From NCBI GenBank assembly GCA_964567845.1, contig CAZMOG010000066.1, forward strand, positions 1 to 10,770: a DNA stretch of 10,770 nucleotides, in the 5' to 3' direction. The stretch comes from RGIG9079 sp964567845. Lineage in GTDB: Bacteria; Bacteroidota; Bacteroidia; Bacteroidales; Marinifilaceae. The first letter of the stretch is position 1. Every line of letters starts with the position of its first letter. This document shows positions 1 to 6,672 of this stretch, piece by piece. The notes beneath the pieces were generated by a model. It was not told where the DNA came from and ran no database searches. It saw only the letters and a list, made by a program, of their open reading frames with translations. The position numbers and the translations under genes are program-made.

Positions 1-1
1 A

Positions 2-55
2 GAGCGATTACGCAATGCGCTACCCGATATTGAAGAATTGAAAAAATTACTATAA
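2..55 (+). CDS. C-terminal end of an unidentified protein (partial)
   Basis: An open frame enters from the left edge and ends at TAA 53-55. The last 17 residues read ERLRNALPDIEELKKLL, a charged, probably helical tail. A stem-loop terminator starts seven bases after the stop, which supports this being the real 3' end of a plus-strand gene. The fragment is too short to assign a family. The gene converges on the minus-strand exonuclease gene. Confidence 0.5.
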   Translation, partial: ERLRNALPDIEELKKLL

Positions 56-61
56 TCCAAT

Positions 62-112
62 TGCAGACAAAAGAAAATTATCATCATTCTCTTTTGTCTG
101 CATTTCTTTTAT
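62..112 (+). terminator. Rho-independent-type terminator after the left-edge gene
   Basis: A perfect 13-bp inverted repeat pairs 62-74 (TGCAGACAAAAGA) with 90-102 (TCTTTTGTCTGCA) around a 15-base loop. It is followed on the plus strand by a T-rich stretch (ATTTCTTTTATT). It lies seven bases after the stop of the left-edge gene. The minus-strand side lacks an immediate T run, so it probably acts mainly on plus-strand transcripts. Confidence 0.75.
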
Positions 113-259
113 TACATTTGCACCATCAGAGTTATCACATTGAAGCATAACAATGAAGAACTCAGAAATACGAACGGTTGCTATCTCGTTACCCAATTTT
201 CAAGCAATCCGAATAACCGTCTAATTACAAGATAATTGCAATTTCTGCGATTTTTTCTT

Positions 260-1072
260 TTAAAATAACTTGCCGTTTTTGTAAGGTGCGCTGTAGGAGC
301 TCTTTAAAGAGCTGTTGCGAAGGTGAATTTCTGTCAAGACCTTTTTGGTATATAACGGAAATTCGGCATTCATTACCCATTGATAGTATGATGGCTCTTT
401 GGTCAGAATCTCGGTAACGGTTTTGCCTTTGTGCTTTCCGAAATTAAAACACTCCTCGCCCTTATCGTTCATGACAATATAACCTGCATAATCCACGCTC
501 TTGCTCTGGTTGGTGAATTGGTGCAGGAAGTTCATGTCATTCTGCAGGGTATCGCTATATCGCTCAAGCTGAGCCTTTAGAACCTGATATGTGGCATTGG
601 TGTCGGCACTTGCCGAATGGGCATCTTCAAGATTCTTGTTGCAGTAGAATTTGTATGCAGCCGTTAGGGTGCGTTGCTCCATCTTCATAAAGATGGTTTG
701 AACATCGATTGTCAGTTTTCTCTTCAAATCAATGTCAACCTCGGCGCGGGCAAACTCTTCGGCAAGCATAGGGATGTCAAAGCGATTTGAGTTGTAACCA
801 CCTAAATCGCAACCCTCTATGAATTTTGCAATGTCGGCTGCAATCTGTTTGAAGGTGGGGCAATCCTCTACATCTTCATCATAGATACCGTGAACTTTTG
901 AGGCCTCGTCCGGAATGTGCATTTCCGGATTTACCCTGATTGTACGTTGCTCCTCGGTACCGTTGGGTGCAACCTTTAGCAACGAGATCTCAACTATTCT
1001 GTCATTGACAATGTTGAGACCTGTTGTTTCGAGGTCGAAAAATACAATGCCGTTTTTTAAATTTAACTCCAT
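260..1072 (-). CDS. DnaQ-family 3'-5' exonuclease with C-terminal FGKHKGK domain
   Basis: A 270-residue protein of the DEDDh exonuclease superfamily, as in the DNA polymerase III epsilon proofreading subunit. The catalytic motifs are visible: Exo I DLETTG (D13, E15), Exo II NSNRFDIPML (D99) and Exo III AHSASAD (H152, D157). These are the expected metal-binding acids and general-base histidine. After the exonuclease domain (about 8-175) comes a second small domain (about 197-250) with FGKHKGK at 211-217, resembling the C-terminal domain seen on ExoX-type nucleases. E. coli epsilon instead has a short polymerase-binding tail. The start is 11 bases past the dnaN stop on the same strand, so the two genes are almost certainly cotranscribed. 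A role in replication proofreading or DNA repair is inferred. Whether it is the main replicative proofreader cannot be told from the sequence, since Bacteroidota PolC/DnaE arrangements vary. Confidence 0.92.
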   Translation of the reverse strand: MELNLKNGIVFFDLETTGLNIVNDRIVEISLLKVAPNGTEEQRTIRVNPEMHIPDEASKVHGIYDEDVEDCPTFKQIAADIAKFIEGCDLGGYNSNRFDIPMLAEEFARAEVDIDLKRKLTIDVQTIFMKMEQRTLTAAYKFYCNKNLEDAHSASADTNATYQVLKAQLERYSDTLQNDMNFLHQFTNQSKSVDYAGYIVMNDKGEECFNFGKHKGKTVTEILTKEPSYYQWVMNAEFPLYTKKVLTEIHLRNSSLKSSYSAPYKNGKLF

Positions 1073-1083
1073 TTGTGTGGAAA

Positions 1084-2202
1084 TTAGATCATCATTGGCA
1101 TTAGTAGCATAAGAAGGTCTCCGCTCTGTGATTCTGCCTCGTATGGTAAGAATAGACCGGGACGTGTCGGGTCTGATAGTTCGAGCAGAGTATTCTCGGT
1201 TCCTATGTTGTTCAATAGCTCAAGAACGTATGGAGCCTTGAATCCAATTGAGATTGGGTCGCCCTCGTACTGACATGAGGTGCTTTCAAATCCAGACATG
1301 TTGTAGTCGTTGTCCTGTGCCGATATCTCGATTGTGTTGTTTGCAATCTGAAGTTTGATTAATTTGCTTGCAGCGTTTGCTACGACTGATACACGCTTGA
1401 TGGTGTTGTACAAATCTTTGGTGTTGATTACCATTTTGCGTGGGTTGTTTGTAGGGATTACTGCGTTGTAGTTAGGGAAGCGTCCCTCTATAAGTGTGCA
1501 GGCAATCTTGTAGTTTCCAAATGTGAAGATAGCCTGTTTGTTGTTGTATGAAATGTTCAATTCCGTGTCATCTTTTGGAAGAATGTTCTTCAAAAGTTGA
1601 GCGGGTTTCTTTGGAAGCATAAGGGTGGCAGGAGCGTCGCTCTTTGCATCGAAACGTTTGTATCTAACCAATTTATGAGCGTCCGATGCTACAAATGTGA
1701 AGCAGTCGTTGTTCATTTCGATGAGGATGCAGTTCATTTGTGGACGAAGTTCATCGTTTCCCGTTGCAAATTCAGATTTGTTGATACCGTCGAGCATTAT
1801 AGAGCATGATGTGGTAATAATAGTCTCTGCCTCTCCGTATATGTTGGGAATAGGGTACTCTTCTGCTGAGGCTCCGGGAACATCGAATTTTCCCTTCTCC
1901 GATGTGATCTTCATAGAGGTACCGTCGGCATTGGTTTCAAGTTGAAGTGGAAGCTCCGGGAACTCTTTCAGGATGTCGGTAAGTTTGGTTGACATAGCTA
2001 TTTTGCCCTCGCCCTCTATACTCTCAATATTAAGTTTTGTCTCGATTGTTGTTTCACGATCCGATGCTGTAGCATAAAGTTCGCCGTTTCTTGATTCGAT
2101 TAGAATATTTTCAAGAATTGGAAGCACCGGTTTTGCTGAAATAGCCTTGCTTACAGCTGTCAGGCTTGAAAGCATGCTTGTACTTGATATAATGAATTTC
2201 AT
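1084..2202 (-). CDS. dnaN: DNA polymerase III beta subunit (sliding clamp)
   Basis: A 372-residue protein, close to the usual 366-380 of bacterial beta clamps. It begins MKFIISSTSML and ends LLMLLMPMMI, matching the family's C-terminal 'MPM' strand that lines the partner-binding pocket. Typical segments include KPVLPILENILIE near the N-terminus, ASDAHKLVRYKR in the middle domain and EGRFPNYNAVIP in the third. The protein forms a head-to-tail dimeric ring around DNA, tethers the replicative polymerase, and recruits repair and ligation partners. It is not next to dnaA here. A dnaN plus DnaQ-type exonuclease pair is a common Bacteroidales arrangement. The ATG at 2202 is preceded by an A-rich leader and a good Bacteroidota-type promoter, so the start is secure. 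Confidence 0.97.
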   Translation of the reverse strand: MKFIISSTSMLSSLTAVSKAISAKPVLPILENILIESRNGELYATASDRETTIETKLNIESIEGEGKIAMSTKLTDILKEFPELPLQLETNADGTSMKITSEKGKFDVPGASAEEYPIPNIYGEAETIITTSCSIMLDGINKSEFATGNDELRPQMNCILIEMNNDCFTFVASDAHKLVRYKRFDAKSDAPATLMLPKKPAQLLKNILPKDDTELNISYNNKQAIFTFGNYKIACTLIEGRFPNYNAVIPTNNPRKMVINTKDLYNTIKRVSVVANAASKLIKLQIANNTIEISAQDNDYNMSGFESTSCQYEGDPISIGFKAPYVLELLNNIGTENTLLELSDPTRPGLFLPYEAESQSGDLLMLLMPMMI

Positions 2203-2229
2203 AGCTCTGTTGTTTTTTATCTATTTCGA

Positions 2230-2260
2230 CAAAGATAGTAAGAATAATTATATGTTCAAT
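2230..2260 (-). promoter_or_regulatory. Candidate dnaN promoter (Bacteroidota type)
   Basis: Read on the minus strand, 2237-2230 is TATCTTTG, an exact match to the Bacteroidota -7 element TAnnTTTG. Nineteen bases upstream (2260-2257) is ATTG, a three-of-four match to the -33 TTTG. Transcription would start near 2223-2226, leaving an A-rich leader of about 20 bases before the dnaN ATG. Both boxes fall in the 208-base divergent gap between dnaN and mce. Confidence 0.65.
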
Positions 2261-2308
2261 GCTTTTGACCTTATAAATAAAATTTGGTTAATTTTTATTG
2301 GATTTTTC

Positions 2309-2340
2309 TTGATTTAACGACAATTTAAATCTACTTTTGT
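2309..2340 (+). promoter_or_regulatory. Candidate promoter of the mce-mmd operon (Bacteroidota type)
   Basis: TACTTTTG at 2333-2340 matches the -7 consensus TAnnTTTG exactly. CTTG at 2309-2312, twenty bases upstream, serves as a three-of-four -33 box. Transcription would start around 2345, giving a leader of about 65 bases before the mce ATG at 2411. The leader is AT-rich with no obvious riboswitch fold or Shine-Dalgarno site. This promoter diverges from that of dnaN. Confidence 0.6.
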
Positions 2341-2410
2341 AGATTCTTTGTAACTTACAGAGAGTGTTTTGATTTTGAATATTAACATTAAAATTTTAAA
2401 ACATAAAGTT

Positions 2411-2815
2411 ATGAAACCTACACACATTGAACACATTGGAATTGCTGTTGCCAGCTTAGAGGAGGCAATCCCTTTTTATGAGAAAGTATTGGGTCTTGAG
2501 TGCTACTCTATCGAGGAGGTAGCTGACCAGAAAGTAAAAACTGCTTTCTTTAAGATTGGACAGACAAAGATTGAGCTTTTGGAGCCAACAAGCCCTGAGA
2601 GTACAATTGCTAAGTTCATTGAGAAGAATGGTGGCGGAATGCACCACATTGCATTCGCAGTTGAGGATGTTGCTACAGCTTTAAACGAGGCAGCAGAGGC
2701 TGGATGTCAGTTGATAGACAAGGCTCCTAGAAATGGTGCTGAGGGATTGAAGATTGGATTCTTGCATCCAAAGTCAACAAATCGTGTATTGACAGAGATT
2801 TGTGGAGAGAAGTAA
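2411..2815 (+). CDS. mce: Methylmalonyl-CoA epimerase
   Basis: A 134-residue vicinal-oxygen-chelate (glyoxalase fold) protein that interconverts (R)- and (S)-methylmalonyl-CoA. This lets the product of methylmalonyl-CoA mutase reach the decarboxylase encoded next. The paired beta-alpha-beta-beta-beta modules are clear. Likely metal ligands by family pattern are H8 (EHIGIAV), E55 (TKIELLEP), H79 (GGMHHIAF) and E129 (VLTEIC). A candidate catalytic Glu lies in the EEVADQ segment (about residue 36). The frame stays open upstream to a TTG at 2369, but the ATG at 2411 gives the family-typical MKPTHIEHIGIAV start and follows an A-rich leader. It lies 28 bases before mmdA. Length and motifs match the family throughout. 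Confidence 0.95.
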   Translation: MKPTHIEHIGIAVASLEEAIPFYEKVLGLECYSIEEVADQKVKTAFFKIGQTKIELLEPTSPESTIAKFIEKNGGGMHHIAFAVEDVATALNEAAEAGCQLIDKAPRNGAEGLKIGFLHPKSTNRVLTEICGEK

Positions 2816-2843
2816 AACTTAAATAAAATATTTTAATTGTAGT

Positions 2844-4397
2844 ATGGCTACTAATCAAGAGAAGATTAAACAGCTAATAGAGCTTCGTAAAACCGCTCAG
2901 TTGGGTGGTGGCGAGAAGGCTATTGCAAAACAACACGAGAAGGGTAAATATACTGCTCGCGAGCGTATCAATATGTTGTTGGACGAGGGTTCATTCGAGG
3001 AAATGGACGCTTTCGTAAAGCACAGATGTGTTAACTTCGGAATGGAGAAGAAGCAGTTCTTGGGCGATGGCGTTGTTACCGGTTGCGGAACAATTGATGG
3101 CCGTTTGGTTTACATCTTTGCTCAGGACTTCACAGTAAACGCAGGTTCTTTGTCAGAGACCATGTCATTGAAGATCTGTAAGATTATGGATATGGCTATG
3201 AAGATGGGTGCTCCTGTTATCGGTTTGAATGATTCAGGTGGTGCTCGTATTCAGGAGGGAATCAACGCTTTGGCAGGTTATGCTGAGATTTTCCAGCGTA
3301 ACATTATGGCAAGTGGTGTTATTCCTCAGATTTCAGGAATTTTCGGACCCTGCGCAGGTGGTGCAGTTTACTCTCCTGCTTTGACCGACTTTACCCTTAT
3401 GATGGAGGGAACATCTTACATGTTCTTGACAGGTCCTGCAGTTGTTAAGACAGTAACAGGTGAGGATGTTAGCCAGGAGGATCTTGGTGGAGCAAGCGTT
3501 CACGCTTCTAAATCAGGTGTTACTCACTTGACAGCTAAGACCGAGGAGGAGGGATTGAATATGATCCGTACTCTTTTGAGTTATATTCCATCTAATAATA
3601 TGGAGGAGAGCCCGGTTGTTCCTTGCAACGATCCTGTTGACAGAATGGAGGAGATGTTGAACGAGATCATTCCTGAGAATCCAAATAAGGCTTACGATAT
3701 GTATCAGGTAATTGGTGCTATTGTTGATAACGGAGAGTTCTTCGAGATACAGAAGGATTATGCAACAAATATCATTGTCGGTTTCGCTCGTTTCAACGGT
3801 AAGTCTGTAGGTGTTGTTGCTAACCAGCCTACAAGATATGCAGGCGTTTTGGATTGCAACGCATCACGTAAGGGTGCCCGTTTCGTACGTTTCTGTGATG
3901 CCTTCAATATTCCTATCGTAACTTTGGTTGACGTTCCGGGATTCTTGCCTGGTACAGGTCAGGAGTACAATGCAGTTATCCTTCACGGAGCTAAGTTGTT
4001 GTATGCATACGGCGAGGCTACTGTTCCAAAGGTAACAATTACATTGCGTAAGTCATACGGTGGATCACATATCGTTATGAGCTGTAAGCAACTTCGCGGA
4101 GATTTGTGCTATGCATGGCCAACTTCAGAGATTGCTGTAATGGGTGCTGCAGGAGCTGCTGCCGTTCTTTATGCTAAGGAGGCTAAGGAGGCTGAGGATC
4201 CAAAGGCATTTATTGCTGAGAAGGTTGATGAGTACACCAACTTGTTTGCTAACCCATACAATGCAGCAAAATATGGCTATATCGATGATGTAATCGAGCC
4301 GTGTAGCACCCGTTTGCGTATCTGCAGAGGCTTGGAGGTTCTTAAGACTAAGAAACTTTCAAATCCTGCTAAGAAACATGGTAATATTCCTCTATAA
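2844..4397 (+). CDS. mmdA: Methylmalonyl-CoA decarboxylase, carboxyltransferase (alpha) subunit
   Basis: A 517-residue acyl-CoA carboxyltransferase of the crotonase-like superfamily, full length for MmdA and the propionyl-CoA carboxylase beta chain. It moves the carboxyl group from (S)-methylmalonyl-CoA to biotin on MmdC and releases propionyl-CoA. Visible landmarks are ARERINMLLDEGSF near residues 38-51, SGGARIQEG at 131-139, and the glycine-rich GPCAGGAVYSPALTDF at 168-183, which forms an acyl-CoA oxyanion hole. In the C-terminal half are DVPGFLPGTGQE and the GGSHIVMSCKQLRGD / AWPTSEIAVMG block near 405-440. On its own the sequence would also fit a propionyl-CoA carboxylase beta chain. The downstream membrane subunits decide for the Na+-pumping decarboxylase. 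Glu is almost always GAG and Leu often TTG, a strong bias consistent with high expression. Confidence 0.95.
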   Translation: MATNQEKIKQLIELRKTAQLGGGEKAIAKQHEKGKYTARERINMLLDEGSFEEMDAFVKHRCVNFGMEKKQFLGDGVVTGCGTIDGRLVYIFAQDFTVNAGSLSETMSLKICKIMDMAMKMGAPVIGLNDSGGARIQEGINALAGYAEIFQRNIMASGVIPQISGIFGPCAGGAVYSPALTDFTLMMEGTSYMFLTGPAVVKTVTGEDVSQEDLGGASVHASKSGVTHLTAKTEEEGLNMIRTLLSYIPSNNMEESPVVPCNDPVDRMEEMLNEIIPENPNKAYDMYQVIGAIVDNGEFFEIQKDYATNIIVGFARFNGKSVGVVANQPTRYAGVLDCNASRKGARFVRFCDAFNIPIVTLVDVPGFLPGTGQEYNAVILHGAKLLYAYGEATVPKVTITLRKSYGGSHIVMSCKQLRGDLCYAWPTSEIAVMGAAGAAAVLYAKEAKEAEDPKAFIAEKVDEYTNLFANPYNAAKYGYIDDVIEPCSTRLRICRGLEVLKTKKLSNPAKKHGNIPL

Positions 4398-4408
4398 ATG
4401 TATTTGTT

Positions 4409-4753
4409 ATGACAGCGATACAAGTAGATTGGAGTTATGCACTTGCTGTGACTGGCGTAAGTATTTTGTTGGTGTTTTTGTTGCTGGTAATCCTTATTGT
4501 CATTATTAAGATAGAGGGAGTTATTATGTCCAAGTTGGAGAAGCGTCCTGCTAAGCCTGCACCTGTAGTTGCTGCAGAGCCTAAAGAGGGAGCTTCAGAC
4601 GAGGCTGTAATGGCAGCAATCGCAATGGCTTTGCAGTTGCATTACAATTCGCATGACGAGGTTCCCGGAATGATTCAAATTCAGCCGGGTGAAACCACAC
4701 ACACACCATGGTGTGCAAGGAATAAGGGTATGAACAGATTAAATCAAGAGTAA
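4409..4753 (+). CDS. mmdD: Methylmalonyl-CoA decarboxylase delta subunit (OadG-like membrane anchor)
   Basis: A 114-residue protein, similar in length to known MmdD/OadG subunits. One transmembrane helix spans about residues 10-34 (rich in Leu, Ile and Val). It is followed by a basic stretch, a Pro/Ala-rich linker (about 46-56), a conserved-looking helix DEAVMAAIAMALQLHY, and a basic tail ending near TPWCARNKGMNRLNQE. In the family this subunit holds the cytoplasmic carboxyltransferase to the membrane beta subunit and helps complex assembly. It starts 11 bases after mmdA, and its stop overlaps the next ATG by one base (TAATG). Small size and weak conservation make sequence alone moderate evidence, but operon position strongly supports the call. 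Confidence 0.85.
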   Translation: MTAIQVDWSYALAVTGVSILLVFLLLVILIVIIKIEGVIMSKLEKRPAKPAPVVAAEPKEGASDEAVMAAIAMALQLHYNSHDEVPGMIQIQPGETTHTPWCARNKGMNRLNQE

Positions 4754-5187
4754 TGAGTAAGTTTAAATTTACTATAGAGGGAAAAACCTATGAGGTTTCG
4801 GTTACAGACAAGGATACAAACTTGGCTGCCGTAGAGGTTAATGGAACCTCATACACTGTTAAATATGAGCCACAGACTCCTGTTGCATCGGCTCCGGTTC
4901 GTAAGGCTGCGCCTGCAGCTGCACCGGCAGCTGCTACCGCTGCGGCTCCTGCATCTGCTCCTGCTGCAGCCGGAGCGGGCGCTGTAGTAGCTCCACTTCC
5001 TGGAACAATTACAACTGTTCCAGTGACAGTAGGTGCTTCAGTTAAGAGAGGTGATGTATTGGTTGTAATGGAGGCTATGAAGATGGAGAACGACATCCGT
5101 TCTGATCGTGACGGCGTAATTAAGACTGTATATGTAACTCCCGGTAAGACTGTAATGCAGGGAGATCCTCTTGTTGAGATTGGTTAA
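4753..5187 (+). CDS. mmdC: Biotin carboxyl carrier subunit of methylmalonyl-CoA decarboxylase (gamma)
   Basis: A 144-residue biotinyl-domain protein. Residues 1-40 form a small beta-rich N-terminal segment. Residues about 41-80 are a flexible Ala/Pro linker. Residues about 76-144 are the biotinyl/lipoyl domain with the canonical EAMKMEN motif, so K110 should carry biotin. Carboxybiotin swings from the MmdA active site to the membrane subunit MmdB, where it is decarboxylated. The start codon overlaps the mmdD stop by one base, suggesting translational coupling. The long alanine-proline linker is usual for these carriers and is encoded by repetitive GCT/GCA/CCT codons, which also create a spurious open frame on the opposite strand. 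Confidence 0.95.
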   Translation: MSKFKFTIEGKTYEVSVTDKDTNLAAVEVNGTSYTVKYEPQTPVASAPVRKAAPAAAPAAATAAAPASAPAAAGAGAVVAPLPGTITTVPVTVGASVKRGDVLVVMEAMKMENDIRSDRDGVIKTVYVTPGKTVMQGDPLVEIG

Positions 5188-5209
5188 TGGTAGTATGAAT
5201 AGAAGTGTA

Positions 5210-6532
5210 ATGAAAAAGTTTACTAAATATCTGTTGTCATCACTATCATTGGCTGTTTTGATGGCAATCAGTGCACCTTTTTCTGCTAATGCCCAAAAAG
5301 ATATTTTGGGTAAGGCTACGGCTGCCGTCGAGCAGGTTGTGACCGGTGAAGAGGCCGGCGCTACCATTGGCGAGAGCTTGGAGCGTTTCTTGCAGAGTAC
5401 AGGTGTTGCTTGTATGGACGACGCTTTGTGCCTGGTAATGATCCTTGTTGCATGCGTTCTGTTCTATTTGGCAATAGTTAAGAAATTTGAGCCTCTTTTG
5501 TTGCTTCCAATTGCATTCGGAATGTTGTTGACCAACCTTCCGGGAGCAGGAATGTACCATCCTGAATTCTTTGCAGGTGGTCACGTTCATTGGGAGAACT
5601 TTACCGGTTCAGATGCAGGTTTGCTTGACTATTTGTATCTTGGAGTTAAGTTGGGTATTTATCCCTGTTTGATTTTCGTAGGAGTTGGTGCCATGACCGA
5701 TTTCGGTCCGCTTTTGGCTAACCCTAAGAGTTTGTTGTTGGGAGCTGCCGCTCAGATCGGAATCTTTGCAACCTTCTTGGGTGCTTTGGCTTTGGGCTTC
5801 AACTATGATGAGGCTTCATCAATCGGAATTATCGGAGGAGCTGACGGACCTACATCTATCTATTTGACAAGTAAGTTGGCTCCACACTTGTTGGGCCCTA
5901 TTGCGGTTGCTGCTTATTCATATATGGCTCTTGTGCCTGTAATTCAGCCACCGATTATGCGTTTGTTGACAACTCAGAAAGAGCGTGCAATCAGAATGAC
6001 TCAGTTAAGAACTGTCTCTAAGACAGAAAAGATTGTATTCCCTGTTTTGGTAACTGTGGTTGTTTCATTGATGTTGCCATCGGCAGCACCTCTTATTGGT
6101 TGCTTGATGCTTGGAAACTTGCTTCGTGAGTGTGGTGTTACAGAGCGTTTGAGCAAGACTGTTCAGAATGAGTTGATGAACATTGTAACAATCTTCTTGG
6201 GAATCTCTGTAGGTGCAACAACAACTGCGGGAGCATTCTTGAACTGGGAGACATTGAAGATTTTGGCAATGGGAATTGTTGCATTTAGCGTAGCTTCAGG
6301 TGGAGGAGTTCTTTGTGCTAAGCTTATCAATGTATTCAGTAAGGAGAAGATCAATCCGCTTATCGGTTCTGCAGGAGTTTCTGCTGTGCCTATGGCGGCT
6401 CGTGTATCTCAAGTTGTTGGTCAGGAGACCGATCCTGCAAACTTCTTGTTGATGCATGCTATGGGACCAAACGTCGCAGGAGTAATTGGATCTGCAGTTG
6501 CTGCAGGTATCTTGCTTGCCGTATTTGGATAA
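5210..6532 (+). CDS. mmdB: Na+-transporting methylmalonyl-CoA decarboxylase beta subunit
   Basis: From the ATG at 5210 this is a 440-residue multi-spanning membrane protein of the OadB/MmdB/GcdB family. It decarboxylates carboxybiotin on MmdC and exports Na+. Family landmarks are clear: GVGAMTDFGPLLANP, GIIGGADGPTSIY with Asp212 (by family comparison the Na+-site aspartate), AYSYMALVPVIQPPIMRLLTT, TIFLGISVGATT, and near the C-terminus GSAGVSAVPMAARVSQVVGQ and HAMGPNVAGVIGSAVAAG. Unusually, the family domain is preceded by about 60 residues that begin like a signal peptide (MKKFTKYLL..., cleavage site plausibly SANA/QK). The start could be 5195 (adds MNRSV) or 5210. I prefer 5210 because it gives the cleaner signal sequence. 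No strong ribosome site separates the two. This is the last gene of the operon, followed by a terminator. Confidence 0.93.
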   Translation: MKKFTKYLLSSLSLAVLMAISAPFSANAQKDILGKATAAVEQVVTGEEAGATIGESLERFLQSTGVACMDDALCLVMILVACVLFYLAIVKKFEPLLLLPIAFGMLLTNLPGAGMYHPEFFAGGHVHWENFTGSDAGLLDYLYLGVKLGIYPCLIFVGVGAMTDFGPLLANPKSLLLGAAAQIGIFATFLGALALGFNYDEASSIGIIGGADGPTSIYLTSKLAPHLLGPIAVAAYSYMALVPVIQPPIMRLLTTQKERAIRMTQLRTVSKTEKIVFPVLVTVVVSLMLPSAAPLIGCLMLGNLLRECGVTERLSKTVQNELMNIVTIFLGISVGATTTAGAFLNWETLKILAMGIVAFSVASGGGVLCAKLINVFSKEKINPLIGSAGVSAVPMAARVSQVVGQETDPANFLLMHAMGPNVAGVIGSAVAAGILLAVFG

Positions 6533-6555
6533 TAGTAATTTCCAATAACCTATAT

Positions 6556-6590
6556 AAAGAGGCAACCCATCTTCGGGATTGCCTCTTTTT
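6556..6590 (+). terminator. Intrinsic terminator of the mce-mmd operon
   Basis: AAAGAGGCAACCC (6556-6568) pairs with GGGATTGCCTCTTT (6575-6588), giving a 13-bp stem with one bulged A (6578) and a six-base loop ATCTTC. The T run (6586-6591) completes a classic rho-independent terminator 23 bases after the mmdB stop. It separates the decarboxylase operon from the AT-rich unit downstream. Confidence 0.9.
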
Positions 6591-6614
6591 TAATATATTG
6601 AAATTAGAGTATAT

Positions 6615-6646
6615 TTTGCTTTTTTTATAAAATACATGTAATTTAG
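6615..6646 (+). promoter_or_regulatory. Candidate promoter for the MG2-protein operon
   Basis: TTTG at 6615-6618 is an exact -33 box. Twenty bases later TAATTTAG (6639-6646) matches the -7 TAnnTTTG at all fixed positions but one. Transcription would start near 6651-6654. That is very close to the first possible ATG (6661) and favours the second in-frame ATG at 6673 as the real start. Confidence 0.5.
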
Positions 6647-6672
6647 CATGACAAATACTAATGTTAAAATTT

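Noticed and set aside
153..224. 23-codon plus-strand open frame starting MKNSEIRTV
   Set aside because: It is very short, with no ribosome site, no recognised motif and no conservation evidence. A frame of this size is expected by chance.
1597..1945. Overlapping plus-strand open frames opposite dnaN
   Set aside because: They are antisense to a fully conserved clamp gene, with no promoter, no signal and no family features.
2369..2410. Upstream TTG start for the epimerase (adds 14 residues)
   Set aside because: The added residues are an AT-rich leader translated by chance. The ATG at 2411 gives the family-typical N-terminus.
4702..4715. 14-bp perfect palindrome CACACCATGGTGTG inside mmdD
   Set aside because: It lies in coding sequence for T-P-W-C of the conserved-looking C-terminal tail and far from any promoter, so it is most likely incidental.
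4788..5096. 102-codon minus-strand open frame opposite mmdC
   Set aside because: It is a mirror of the Ala/Pro linker: GCT/GCA/CCT repeats avoid stops on both strands. It has no family features, and the plus-strand biotin carrier is certain.
5171..5194. TTG start for mmdB overlapping the end of mmdC
   Set aside because: ATG codons at 5195 and 5210 are available, and the TTG form would put extra residues before a clean signal-like sequence.
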